From: CAJQND01 sp051010055
Lineage (GTDB): Bacteria; Pseudomonadota; Alphaproteobacteria; Rhizobiales; CAJQND01
Reading direction: 5' to 3'
Length of the DNA: 25,560 nucleotides
Assembly: GCA_051010055.1 (NCBI GenBank)
Contig: JBPCVY010000289.1
Span: forward strand, 1-25,560
Under the pieces are notes generated by a model. The model was not told the origin of the DNA. It worked only from the letters and a program-made list of their open reading frames with translations, and searched no databases. How positions within the stretch are numbered: the first letter of the stretch is position 1; each line of letters opens with the position of its first letter. Below, in pieces: positions 1 to 7,474 of this stretch. A program made the translations under genes and the position numbers.

Positions 1-224
1 GTGTGCATTCGCTTGGGCGAATAGGTGCCGCTAGGAGTGTGATAGCTGTACGCTCCGGTCGATACCTTCCATGTGTACTTATGCCTTCCGTTCACGGAAA
101 CCCGCATGGTCTGGGTTCGTTTATCAATTTTCGCATGGACGGCCGGGCCCGCCTGAACCGCGTGAGAGGTAAACGCGGCGGCGAAAAATGCGAAAAGAAA
201 ACCAAATGCAAATAGTTTACGCAT
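1..224 (-). CDS. L,D-transpeptidase (YkuD family), N-terminal part, cut by window edge
   Basis: Only the first 74 codons are inside the window; the gene runs off the left edge. The translation starts with a signal peptide (MRKLFAFGFLFAFFAAAF, probable cleavage after AVQA near residue 25). It then enters a typical YkuD-domain beginning with VHAKIDKRTQTMRVSVNG at 30-46 and the region TWKVSTGAYSYHTPSGTYSP at 51-70. Known family members act in the periplasm, making 3-3 peptidoglycan cross-links or attaching lipoproteins to peptidoglycan. The catalytic HxxxxxxxxxxxxxxxxSHGCxR region would lie beyond the edge, so activity cannot be judged. The ATG is preceded by AAGGGA about 10 nt upstream. The + strand reading frame over the same bases (3-215) is an artefact of this gene. 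Confidence 0.85.
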   Translation of the reverse strand, partial: MRKLFAFGFLFAFFAAAFTSHAVQAGPAVHAKIDKRTQTMRVSVNGRHKYTWKVSTGAYSYHTPSGTYSPKRMH

Positions 225-384
225 GACACCAAATCCCTTGTTAGTCCGAAGAGGCGTTCAATCGTCACTTCAACGTTTTAGCGAACCTGCCATTCAAGAC
301 AAGTAATAGAAGTATTTATTGTAAATCTTTTGGCTGGGTTAGCCTTCAAACCAGCACTAAGAGCCTAGATTTTATGAGAAAACT

Positions 385-416
385 CCGCAAGCCATTGTGC
401 GGACACAAAATTGTGT
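385..416 (-). terminator. Possible terminator of the alpha/beta hydrolase gene
   Basis: Read on the - strand downstream of the hydrolase stop, two small inverted repeats lie back to back: ACACAA/TTGTGT (403-416) and CCGCA/TGCGG (385-402, 8-nt loop). The second is followed by AGTTTTCT. The stems are short, so this is a tentative call. Confidence 0.3.
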
Positions 417-465
417 TCAGCGGTTTTTGGTAAACAAAATTGCAAATTTTCAACTCATCGATGAC

Positions 466-1164
466 TTAGCATGTCAGCCACTCACGCAATAAAGCATTCA
501 CCTCCATCGGCGCTTCAATCGTGGATAGATGTCCGCAGCCTTTTATCACTGCGAGTTCTGAGTTGGGTGTGATGGCATGAATTTCTTCATGACGAGCAAC
601 AGGGGTGGCCTCATCCAAGGCACCAACCACTATCATAACGGGGCAATTGATTTGTTCACATGTGGCTCTGGAATCTGGCCTTGATACTATGGCTTGTTGT
701 TGGCGGACGTACGTTTCAACTCCAGTTTCGCGGGCCATGCTAAGAATTTCTTCGTTAAGGTCGTCATCGCCACGCTTTTCCGGTGCCAGCATTTGGTGTA
801 GCCAGAAAGAATGTAAGAAACTTTCGAAAGCTGAGTTTGCCTGATCGATGAGCGCTAGCCGCCCATGACGCTTTTCGTCGGTGTCAGATAGTGCCGAAGT
901 ATCTAGCAGCGCCAACTTCTCAACACGTTCTGGCGCCTGGCGCATAATTTCAAATGAAATATAACCGCCCATCGAAAGACCTGCCAATGCAAACCTGTCT
1001 GGAGCATTTCCCAAAATAGAGCGGGCAATTCCGGAAATTGTATTGTGCCGGGTGTGATCGCCGATTTGGCATTCAGCAACATCTGAGAGAGCTGTTACTT
1101 GCGGTGCCCAAAGTTTGGCCGTGCACAAAAGCCCTGGGATAAGAACGAGAGGAAGTTTTGACAT
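466..1164 (-). CDS. Alpha/beta-fold hydrolase
   Basis: A 232-residue single-domain alpha/beta hydrolase of the size and layout of small esterases such as BioH-like or 3-oxoadipate enol-lactonase-like proteins. Visible landmarks are the oxyanion-region PGLLCTAKLW near residues 10-19, the nucleophile elbow GLSMGG with Ser64, an acid candidate Asp184 in GALDEATPV, and His212 in GCGHLSTIEAP. The catalytic triad is therefore complete. It has no signal peptide, so it is presumably cytosolic. The substrate cannot be read from sequence. It stands alone between the transpeptidase gene (same strand) and the divergent helicase. No strong ribosome binding site is visible; a GGAG lies about 14 nt before the ATG. 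The annotated start begins directly with the first beta-strand, as expected for the family. Confidence 0.85.
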   Translation of the reverse strand: MSKLPLVLIPGLLCTAKLWAPQVTALSDVAECQIGDHTRHNTISGIARSILGNAPDRFALAGLSMGGYISFEIMRQAPERVEKLALLDTSALSDTDEKRHGRLALIDQANSAFESFLHSFWLHQMLAPEKRGDDDLNEEILSMARETGVETYVRQQQAIVSRPDSRATCEQINCPVMIVVGALDEATPVARHEEIHAITPNSELAVIKGCGHLSTIEAPMEVNALLREWLTC

Positions 1165-1502
1165 GGTGCAGATTGTTGCTCCAAAACAAGTACATTGCCA
1201 GGTACCTTGAGGAAAAAATCAAAGGGCGGGATTTGCTCAGAAGCAATCTGACGAACTGTGGACCAGAAAAGTGTTACAGGAACTTGCTTCCAAGTTTACT
1301 AAACCGCCATTTCCTGCATACCCGGTTAAGACTATATCGAAAAATTAATGTTGCACCGCGTTGACTTTCGCGCGGTAATGCCTATGTTCGCGGCATTCGC
1401 GCGGCGCTCTGCGGTGGTGCCGCACGGGCCACGCGCCGAAAGCGGGCCCCTTGGCACACAAAATCGGATTGATCTTATCTCCGGTGTAATGAAACAGACC
1501 GA
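1165..1502. other. Gene-free divergent region before the helicase
   Basis: No convincing coding sequence is present in these 338 bases. The left part is AT-rich. The right part (about 1390-1450) is GC-rich and contains the small hairpin TGCGG/CCGCA (1410-1424, 5-nt loop). If transcription starts from the element at 1361-1388, the helicase mRNA would carry a structured leader of about 110 nt. Confidence 0.5.
1361..1388 (+). promoter_or_regulatory. Candidate sigma-70 promoter for the DEAD-box helicase
   Basis: TTGACT (1361-1366), a 16-nt spacer and TATGTT (1383-1388) predict a start near 1395. The -35 is close to consensus and the -10 is only fair. Confidence 0.4.
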
Positions 1503-2879
1503 ATGAACTTTGACAATCTGGGCTTAAGCCCGAAAGTGCTGGACGCGGTGAACGCGGCTGGCTTTGACGAACCAACACCAATTCAGGAATCGGCAATACC
1601 TCCGGCAATTGAGGGCCGGGATGTATTGGGCCTTGCTCAAACCGGCTCCGGCAAAACGGCGGCCTTTACGCTGCCCATGCTGACGCGTCTTGAAAAGGGC
1701 CGCGCCCGGGCGCGCATGCCCCGTTCGCTGATATTGGAACCAACGCGTGAACTTGCCGCGCAAGTGCACGAAGCGTTCGAAACCTTTGGCGCCAAGCACC
1801 GGCTTACGGTGGCGTTGCTCATCGGCGGTGTCTCTTTTGAGGCGCAAGACCGCAAGCTTGACCGGGGCGCCGATGTGCTTATTGCGACCCCTGGCCGACT
1901 TCTTGACCATTTTGAGCGCGGCAAACTGCTTTTGACCGGCGTCGAGATTTTTGTTGTCGATGAGGCCGACAGGATGCTCGATATGGGCTTCATTCCTGAT
2001 ATTGAGCGCCTTTACAAGCTGTTGCCGTTCACGCGCCAGAGCTTGTTTTTTTCTGCCACCATGCCGCCTGAAATCCAGCGCATCACCAACACGTTCCTGC
2101 ATAATCCTGTGCAGGTGGAAGTTGCACGCTCATCAGCTGCGGAAACCATAGTGCAGTGCGCCGTTCTCGCACCGCGTGACGATGCCTCCCGGCGCGACAA
2201 GTTGCGCGAGATGCTCAATGCCCACAAGGATGATCTGACTAACGCGATCATTTTTGCGAATCGCAAAACCACTGTCGGCATTCTTGAAAAGTCAATGCAA
2301 AAGCATGGCTACAATGCCGAAGCCCTTCATGGGGACATGGATCAGCATGCCCGACTGCGTACTCTGAATGCATTCCGCGATGGCAAGGTTGATTATCTCA
2401 TTGCCTCAGATGTCGCCGCGAGGGGGCTGGATATTCCCAATGTCAGCCATGTCTACAATTTCGATGTGCCAACACATGCAGAAGACTACGTGCACCGCAT
2501 TGGCCGCACAGGCCGTGCTGGCCGGGCTGGCCACTCAACCACGCTGATCTCGCCCGATGAGTTCAAATATTTCGACGCCATTGAGAAACTGCTGGAGTCC
2601 AAGATCGAATGGGAAGGTGGTGAGCCCAGCGAAGATGATATTGCGGCGGCAAAGAAAAAACCCAGCCGCGGGCGCGGGCGCAAAGTCCAAGATCGTTCTC
2701 AAAAGAGCGAAAGCAAACCCAAAAAAGACAGTGGCCGCGACGCTGAAGTCAAGCCTGAGAAAAGCCGCAAACGCGGCAAGGAAAGCCGGTCAGCCGATCA
2801 GGTGAAATCAATGCCCGATGCTGTAAACTTTGCAGAGAGCGGTCATATCCCAGCCTTTCTGCAACGGCCAATCCGGTAA
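1503..2879 (+). CDS. rhlE: DEAD-box ATP-dependent RNA helicase, RhlE-like
   Basis: A 458-residue RNA helicase with all family motifs in order: Q motif FDEPTPIQ (21-28), motif I AQTGSGKT (45-52), Ia PTRELA (80-85), Ib TPGR (129-132), II DEAD (153-156), III SAT (184-186), V region ASDVAARGLD (301-310) and VI HRIGRTGR (331-338). RecA-like domain 1 covers roughly 1-205 and domain 2 roughly 215-365. A low-complexity tail rich in Lys, Arg, Ser and Glu (about 384-440) probably helps bind RNA. Known relatives unwind structured RNA in ribosome assembly, mRNA turnover and cold growth. The start is chosen because MNFDNLGLSP is the usual family N-terminus; no strong Shine-Dalgarno is seen. The RhlE subgroup assignment is from general sequence features and is less certain than the DEAD-box call. 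Confidence 0.95.
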   Translation: MNFDNLGLSPKVLDAVNAAGFDEPTPIQESAIPPAIEGRDVLGLAQTGSGKTAAFTLPMLTRLEKGRARARMPRSLILEPTRELAAQVHEAFETFGAKHRLTVALLIGGVSFEAQDRKLDRGADVLIATPGRLLDHFERGKLLLTGVEIFVVDEADRMLDMGFIPDIERLYKLLPFTRQSLFFSATMPPEIQRITNTFLHNPVQVEVARSSAAETIVQCAVLAPRDDASRRDKLREMLNAHKDDLTNAIIFANRKTTVGILEKSMQKHGYNAEALHGDMDQHARLRTLNAFRDGKVDYLIASDVAARGLDIPNVSHVYNFDVPTHAEDYVHRIGRTGRAGRAGHSTTLISPDEFKYFDAIEKLLESKIEWEGGEPSEDDIAAAKKKPSRGRGRKVQDRSQKSESKPKKDSGRDAEVKPEKSRKRGKESRSADQVKSMPDAVNFAESGHIPAFLQRPIR

Positions 2880-2922
2880 ATTACCGCCAGATCTCCAGAA
2901 TTTCATTCATCGGGTGGGTTGT

Positions 2923-2960
2923 AAAAAGCTTGCGCGCGACTGCGTGCAGCTGGCCTTTTT
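2923..2960 (+). terminator. Possible terminator after the helicase
   Basis: A hairpin GCGCGC/GCGTGC (2932-2937 with 2942-2947, one G-U pair, loop GACT) is flanked by AAAAAG (2923-2928) and CTTTTT (2955-2960), which can pair around it. The T run follows the stem. An internal loop on both sides makes the call tentative. Confidence 0.4.
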
Positions 2961-3078
2961 GATGATGGCTCCCCCATAGTTTGCAGTTGTCTTCTTTTGG
3001 ATGGACTTTGGGCAAATCCTCATCTCAAATACATGAGCCAAGAGGTTTTGCCGGTTTGTGTATCGGGGAGAGGGAGGC

Positions 3079-4569
3079 ATGAGCACCAGAAAAAGTGTCG
3101 CCATAATCGGCGCCGGCGTCAGCGGGCTTGCTGCTGCAAAGGCGTTCAAGGAGAAAGGGCACGAGGTTTTTGTATTTGAGCGCGCCCACGATTTGGGCGG
3201 GGTGTGGGAGCCATCGCGCTCTTACCTCGATGTGCAGACACAAAGCCTGAAAGACCTTTACCGCTTCACCGATCAGGCAATGCCGGATGATTATCCCGAA
3301 TGGCCCAAGGGGCCGCAGGTACACGCCTATCTCGACAGCTATGCGGAAAATCACGGCCTGAAAGAGCACATATCGTTCAACACCGCCGTTGCGTCCATGA
3401 ACCGGCGCGCTGACGGGGAACCCGGCTGGACGCTTACCTTGAAGCCGGCAAAGGGCAAGTCGAAGAAGCAGGATTTTGACTTTGTTGCCGTGGGCACCGG
3501 CCAGTTCAGCGAAAAGAATGTTCTCACCCATTCCGGCCAGAAGGAATTTGAGGCATCTGGAGGTCAGGTGATGCATTCATCGGAATACACCGACCCGGCC
3601 ATTGTGAAGGGCAGGGATGTGGTGGTGTTGGGCTTTTCCAAATCCGCCACCGACATTGCCGTCAACGCAGTTCAGTCCGGCGCCAACGCGGTCACAATCG
3701 TCTACCGGGAATCGGTCTGGCGTATACCCTACTTCATCGGCGGGCTGATTAACTTCAAACGCATCTTGTACATCAGCAAGCAGGAGGAATTTTTCCCCGG
3801 TTGGAACATGACAACCGTCGGCAAGGTTGCACAGACCCTCGGAAAACCGCTCATTTGGGCAAATTGGCGGGCGCTTGAGGCACTGCTTTCCGTTCAACTG
3901 AAACTTGGCAAAACGGGGTTGAAACCAAAAAAACGCCTTGAAGATGAAGTGAATTGCGCGGTGCCGATTGTGACGCCCGGTTTCTTCGACATGGTTGCCG
4001 ATGGCCGCATCAAGGCCGTTCAAGGCACATTCAGCTCATATGAAAAAGGTGCGATGAACTTTACTGGTGGGGAGAAGGTAAAGTGCGATCTCGCAATCCT
4101 GGCGGTCGGCTGGAAACTTGGCGTACCGTTCCTTCCTGAAGAATACCGCGAAAAGCTGATTGAAAAGGATGGCCAGTACCGGCTCTACCGCATCATTGCG
4201 AACCCGGATTTACCGGATATGGGGTTTGTCGGGTTTAACTCATCTTTTGCGACGGTTCTGTGCGCGGAATTGGCGGCCAACTGGCTGGTGCGATTCGCTG
4301 ATGGCAAGCTTGGCCGCCAGCCAAGTGCGGATGAAATGCGCGAGAATATCGACCAGATTCTGGAGTGGAAACGCAAAGTGCGCCCGCCCGCAATGGTTTA
4401 TGGGGGCTTGTGCGTTGCGCCATATCATTTCCGCCATTTTGATGAATTGTTGGCCGATATGGGGGTTGAAAAGCGCCACGCAAGCTTTGTTGCAGAAAAT
4501 TTTAAGCCGCCAAATGCGGATGCCTACCGGGAATTCTTGGACTCAACATCGCAATATTCCGTAACGTAG
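3079..4569 (+). CDS. Flavin-containing monooxygenase (FMO/BVMO-like)
   Basis: A 496-residue FAD- and NADPH-dependent class B monooxygenase. The FAD-binding GAGVSG is at 11-16, followed by the ERAHDLGGVW segment (34-43). The FMO fingerprint region SGGQVMHSSEY is at 160-170 and the NADPH-binding GFSKSATD at 185-192. In the fingerprint FxGxxxHSxxY the Phe is replaced by Ser160, while Gly, His and Tyr are kept. Known relatives oxygenate soft nucleophiles (amines, sulfides) or ketones; the substrate here is not readable. The ATG at 3079 is chosen over a GTG at 3058 because a strong GGGAGAGGGAGG precedes it and it places the Rossmann fold at residue 7, as usual. It is followed after 42 nt by a cupin gene, probably in one operon. 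Confidence 0.88.
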   Translation: MSTRKSVAIIGAGVSGLAAAKAFKEKGHEVFVFERAHDLGGVWEPSRSYLDVQTQSLKDLYRFTDQAMPDDYPEWPKGPQVHAYLDSYAENHGLKEHISFNTAVASMNRRADGEPGWTLTLKPAKGKSKKQDFDFVAVGTGQFSEKNVLTHSGQKEFEASGGQVMHSSEYTDPAIVKGRDVVVLGFSKSATDIAVNAVQSGANAVTIVYRESVWRIPYFIGGLINFKRILYISKQEEFFPGWNMTTVGKVAQTLGKPLIWANWRALEALLSVQLKLGKTGLKPKKRLEDEVNCAVPIVTPGFFDMVADGRIKAVQGTFSSYEKGAMNFTGGEKVKCDLAILAVGWKLGVPFLPEEYREKLIEKDGQYRLYRIIANPDLPDMGFVGFNSSFATVLCAELAANWLVRFADGKLGRQPSADEMRENIDQILEWKRKVRPPAMVYGGLCVAPYHFRHFDELLADMGVEKRHASFVAENFKPPNADAYREFLDSTSQYSVT

Positions 4570-4611
4570 AAAATCAGCGACACAAAAGATGCATGAAAGG
4601 GAGGGCATAAA

Positions 4612-5052
4612 ATGGATCTGACACCGGGAATTACAGGCGCCAGCGAAGGCGTTGATGGTTTGCAATGGAACATTCTTGGCCAGACATACACGCCGAAACT
4701 GGTGAGTGATAATGCGTTCGTATGGTTGGCGCATTTGCCGGCAGAATCCTTCGTGCCCGCGCACATTCACCCGACACAGGATGAATGGATTACAATGATT
4801 GCGGGCGAACTTGAGCTCGTGTTCGGTGATGAAGTGTTGAAGGCGGGGGCTGGCGATGTGGTGCGCATGCCCATGGGAATTGCCCACGGCGTGTTCAACA
4901 AGTCAGGCGCTGATGCCCATTGCATGTTCGGCGTTGCGCCAACGCGCAAACTGTTCGACTTGTTCAAGGCAATTCACAATGTGCCCGACCCTGAAGAAGT
5001 GGTTCGCCTTTCTGCCCAGCACGAAGTGAATTTCCTGCCGCCGCCGGAATAA
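4612..5052 (+). CDS. Cupin-domain protein
   Basis: A 146-residue single-domain cupin. Motif 1 is seen as AHIHPTQDEW with His51, His53 and Glu58. Motif 2 is GDVVRMPMGIAHGVFN (81-96), an exact fit to G(X)5PXG(X)2H(X)3N with His92. The three-His plus Glu metal site is therefore complete, which suggests a metal-binding enzyme (dioxygenase, isomerase or decarboxylase type) or a small-molecule sensor. GGGAGGG lies 7 nt upstream of the ATG. It sits 42 nt behind the monooxygenase gene, so it may act on the same compound or its product; this is inference from position. The end of the gene lies only 15 nt from the end of the convergent epimerase-like gene. Confidence 0.85.
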   Translation: MDLTPGITGASEGVDGLQWNILGQTYTPKLVSDNAFVWLAHLPAESFVPAHIHPTQDEWITMIAGELELVFGDEVLKAGAGDVVRMPMGIAHGVFNKSGADAHCMFGVAPTRKLFDLFKAIHNVPDPEEVVRLSAQHEVNFLPPPE

Positions 5053-5067
5053 CCGGTATGGTGAAAT

Positions 5068-5952
5068 CTATCTCGGCCCGTAGGGGCCGAGATGGTCTAG
5101 AACGTTCACATATTTTGGCCGCCAGCCCAGCTCGAACATTGTGCGCTTGGCGGTCATTTGCTGGTCAAGCCCGTAGCCCCGCGCCCACTCGCCAAGCTCT
5201 GCGGCGATTTCGTCTTCTGACACCACTTCAAATGTCGGCGCATAAGCCACGCGCCGGCCAACGGCTGTCGCCAATTCCCCAACGGTTACCGCATTGCCAG
5301 CTGCACCGTGGTAGTCGCGGCCCGGTTTTCCCTTTTCAAGCGCCAGCCGGTAAAGTGTTGCCACATCCTCACGGTGCACCATGGGCCAGCGCACCTCGGG
5401 GCCATTCACAACTCTCACAGGCTTGCCTGTCCGCGCTGATTCCAGCATTGATTTGAGGACCCCGCCTTCACGGTCCCACACCATGGCCGGGTGAACTATG
5501 ATTGTCTCAAAAACATCTGACTTCTTGAGTTTTTTGCACCGTCGTACCGAATATTCGTCCCCTTTAAGCGGGTTATATTCATCTCCTTCGGCGGCGGTTT
5601 CATCTCCGGTTTTGCCGAACAGCCAACAACCGCCAGTGTAGATGAGTCGGATTTTCCGGTTCTTTTCTTCCAGCGCATTTTGCAGTGCCCTGAACATGGC
5701 GCTTTCAACCGCGCCCGCATCATCATCAAACGTGTTTGCGATTTGCACAATTGCATCGGCTTTGATTGCAGCCTTGAGCCACTTTTCAGGCTTTTCCATT
5801 TTACCGACAACAACTTCGAACCCATCCGCTTCAAGCTGTTCTGCTGCTTTCTTGCGGGTTGTTTGGGCGATAACATTGTGGCCGTGGGCGCGCAGTTCCT
5901 CAATAACCGCTGAACCGATATAGCCGCTGGCTCCCAAAACAAAGATTTTCAT
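5068..5952 (-). CDS. NAD(P)-binding epimerase/NmrA-like protein (atypical SDR)
   Basis: A 294-residue Rossmann-fold protein beginning MKIFVLGASGYIG, with the nucleotide-binding GASGYIG at 7-13 typical of extended or atypical short-chain dehydrogenases. A second conserved block, YTGGCWLFG, and the segment VVNGPEVRWPMVHREDVATLYRLA (read in pieces) match the NAD-dependent epimerase/dehydratase pattern. A canonical YxxxK catalytic pair is not obvious, although EYSVRRCKKL is nearby, so it may be a binding or reductase-like member. The in-frame ATG at 5973 would add seven residues (MYGYRFV). The internal ATG at 5952 is preferred because the Rossmann strand normally begins within the first residues. 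Ribosome binding sites are weak for both. The stop codon overlaps a perfect hairpin at 5070-5093. Confidence 0.82.
   Translation of the reverse strand: MKIFVLGASGYIGSAVIEELRAHGHNVIAQTTRKKAAEQLEADGFEVVVGKMEKPEKWLKAAIKADAIVQIANTFDDDAGAVESAMFRALQNALEEKNRKIRLIYTGGCWLFGKTGDETAAEGDEYNPLKGDEYSVRRCKKLKKSDVFETIIVHPAMVWDREGGVLKSMLESARTGKPVRVVNGPEVRWPMVHREDVATLYRLALEKGKPGRDYHGAAGNAVTVGELATAVGRRVAYAPTFEVVSEDEIAAELGEWARGYGLDQQMTAKRTMFELGWRPKYVNVLDHLGPYGPR
5070..5093. terminator. Perfect hairpin shared by two convergent genes
   Basis: ATCTCGGCCC (5070-5079) and GGGCCGAGAT (5084-5093) form a perfect 10-bp stem with loop GTAG. The hairpin lies 17 nt after the cupin stop and includes the last codons and part of the stop codon of the epimerase-like gene. 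Neither side has a good T run, so it could be a bidirectional terminator or an mRNA 3'-end stabiliser. Confidence 0.5.
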
Positions 5953-6087
5953 GACAAACCTATAGCCATACAAAATTCCAACATTTTGTTATCCTAATAA
6001 ATTTTAAGGGAAAATGTGAACGAAATAATTCTCGCCAAGTGGCGCGAATATGACTTAGACTCCATCTGATCAAATGGGAGAGCCGGA

Positions 6088-6408
6088 ATGCCCTTTTCTT
6101 CAATTAGGTTGATTGTTCCCGCAAGTGCACTGGTTTTATTTGCTGGTTTTTCTGCTGCTGCCCTTGCGTCGGGAAAGGGCGGGCCAGACAGCCCGGACCC
6201 GTTGCTGGACGGGCACACGAAAGTTGAGGTTCATGCCCGCTATCCCGGTGACAACATCAAGCGCGGCAAATACCGCAACCGGCACTATTATGAGCATTGC
6301 GGCTGGCGTCCGCTGGGCCAGCTTTGGGGCGGCGACCGCCCGCTCAACCTGACCATGAGCTGTGTCAGAATTGAAGAGCCCAATGATATGGGCGAGAACC
6401 GCAACTAG
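6088..6408 (+). CDS. Small secreted protein, unknown function
   Basis: A 106-residue protein with a clear signal peptide (hydrophobic stretch IVPASALVLFAGFSAAALA at about 9-27, cleavage near ALASG). The mature part of about 78 residues is basic and rich in Arg, Gly, Tyr and Trp, and contains two Cys (in EHCGW and MSCVR) that could form a disulfide. I do not recognise the family. The start is well supported by GGGAGAG about 8 nt upstream. It is a single-gene unit, closed by a strong intrinsic terminator at 6465-6500. It is likely periplasmic or exported. Confidence 0.75.
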   Translation: MPFSSIRLIVPASALVLFAGFSAAALASGKGGPDSPDPLLDGHTKVEVHARYPGDNIKRGKYRNRHYYEHCGWRPLGQLWGGDRPLNLTMSCVRIEEPNDMGENRN

Positions 6409-6464
6409 AATGTTCGTCGCTGCGTTCGGCTAATTCGAACTAGACTACAGCGGACCTGATGCGA

Positions 6465-6500
6465 AAACCCCGGCGGGGCAATGCCGGGGTTTCCTTTTTC
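6465..6500 (+). terminator. Intrinsic terminator after the small secreted protein
   Basis: AAACCCCGGC (6465-6474) and GCCGGGGTTT (6483-6492) form a perfect 10-bp GC-rich stem with an 8-nt loop. It is followed by CCTTTTTC. Confidence 0.9.
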
Positions 6501-6662
6501 GGTGAGCATAAGTTTTTGCCACATTTACGGGCGCTCGGTTATTTGCCGCAGAACGGTTGTCAAGCGGGTTGAGGGGCTTTAGGGCATGACACCGCACTCA
6601 AAAAACGCGATGACGCCCGCAAGACGCAAACCCCTGCTTCCGAATTTTATTTGCAACCTGTT

Positions 6663-6691
6663 TTGTTAATTTCGTACGCAAACATTATCGA
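6663..6691 (+). promoter_or_regulatory. Candidate promoter for the acetyltransferase/aminotransferase unit
   Basis: TTGTTA (6663-6668), a 17-nt spacer and TATCGA (6686-6691) predict a start near 6698. The rest of 6501-6705 shows no coding signal or repeat that I can support. The -10 is a moderate match only. Confidence 0.35.
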
Positions 6692-6705
6692 AATAGTCAG
6701 GTTGT

Positions 6706-6879
6706 ATGAATTCAGGATTCCCCGAAAAAGCCGTTTCGTCAAGGAAAACAAGCTCACAGGACGTTGAACCGTTCCAGGCGCCCAGCCCAATCTCAGCCAT
6801 GACAAGCGATGTTTCTTGTTCTACCATGATGGCGCGGACAAGTTATAGAGGGGCATATGGCTGGGGAGGTAACGGCTGA
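6706..6879 (+). CDS. Possible small leader ORF, 57 aa
   Basis: An ATG at 6706 opens a 57-codon frame rich in Ser and ending in RGAYGWGGNG. Its TGA (6877-6879) overlaps the ATG of the downstream acetyltransferase by one base (TGATG), an arrangement seen in translationally coupled pairs. A candidate promoter would place the transcript start only about 8 nt upstream of this ATG. Against it: no Shine-Dalgarno, mixed third-position composition, and no recognised family. It may be chance. Confidence 0.22.
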   Translation: MNSGFPEKAVSSRKTSSQDVEPFQAPSPISAMTSDVSCSTMMARTSYRGAYGWGGNG

Positions 6880-7439
6880 TGCAAACCGCGATACAGATTG
6901 ATGTAATTGAAACGCCTGCATTGCTGGTGCGCGAAATCCGCCCGCGCGATGCGCGCGCATTTTCAACCTATATGTTGCGGGATGATTTCCAGCAAACAAT
7001 CTCTGTGCGCTACTCCACCGCCATCGATGTTCAGAAGTTCGTAGCCCGCAGCGTGCGCCGCCAAGCGCTGCCGAACCGCACATCGTTCCATTTGGCAGCC
7101 GAGCTGAAAGCATGTGGCACTGTTGTGGGTGATGGGTTTGTGCTCTTGCACCGCCCCAAATCTGCCGAACTTGGGTGGAGTGTTCATCCGGACCTTTGGG
7201 GGCGGGGGTTTGGCACCGAAATTGGCGCCGTGCTCGCGGCCATAGCCTTTGAGCGCCTTAAGTGCGACTCCGTATGGGCCAAGTCATTTTCAAAAAATGA
7301 AGCGTCGATCAAACTCATGGAGCGCATCGGAATGCAGCGCGACAGAGTGGTGACCAATCGGGAAGTGACGCGCGGAGAGCATACCGATGTCATCTATTAT
7401 TCCATGAAATCTGATGACTATTTCGATGCGAGCTATTAA
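6879..7439 (+). CDS. GNAT-family N-acetyltransferase (RimJ/RimL-like)
   Basis: A 186-residue acetyl-CoA-dependent acetyltransferase. It has the RimJ/RimL-type opening ALLVREIRPRDARAF, then the acetyl-CoA-binding motif A with strand ELGWSVHPDLWGRGFGTE (97-114) including the pyrophosphate-loop RGFGTE, and motif B around NEASIKLMERIGM. This architecture is known for ribosomal-protein N-terminal or small-molecule acetylation; the acceptor is not identifiable here. GGGGAGG precedes the ATG by about 9 nt. It is followed after 35 nt by the HisC-like aminotransferase on the same strand, so the two are likely co-transcribed. The start overlaps the stop of a possible 57-codon ORF. Confidence 0.85.
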   Translation: MQTAIQIDVIETPALLVREIRPRDARAFSTYMLRDDFQQTISVRYSTAIDVQKFVARSVRRQALPNRTSFHLAAELKACGTVVGDGFVLLHRPKSAELGWSVHPDLWGRGFGTEIGAVLAAIAFERLKCDSVWAKSFSKNEASIKLMERIGMQRDRVVTNREVTRGEHTDVIYYSMKSDDYFDASY

Positions 7440-7474
7440 AGAATTTCCCTGACGCTGGATGACAAGGTAACTCC

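Noticed and set aside
3..215. A 70-codon + strand frame at the left edge
   Set aside because: The opposite strand encodes a clear signal peptide and an L,D-transpeptidase N-terminus, which explains the bases; the + frame has no family features.
1158..1364. A 68-codon + strand frame after the hydrolase gene
   Set aside because: It starts at TTG with no ribosome binding site, overlaps the hydrolase start, and has no protein-like pattern.
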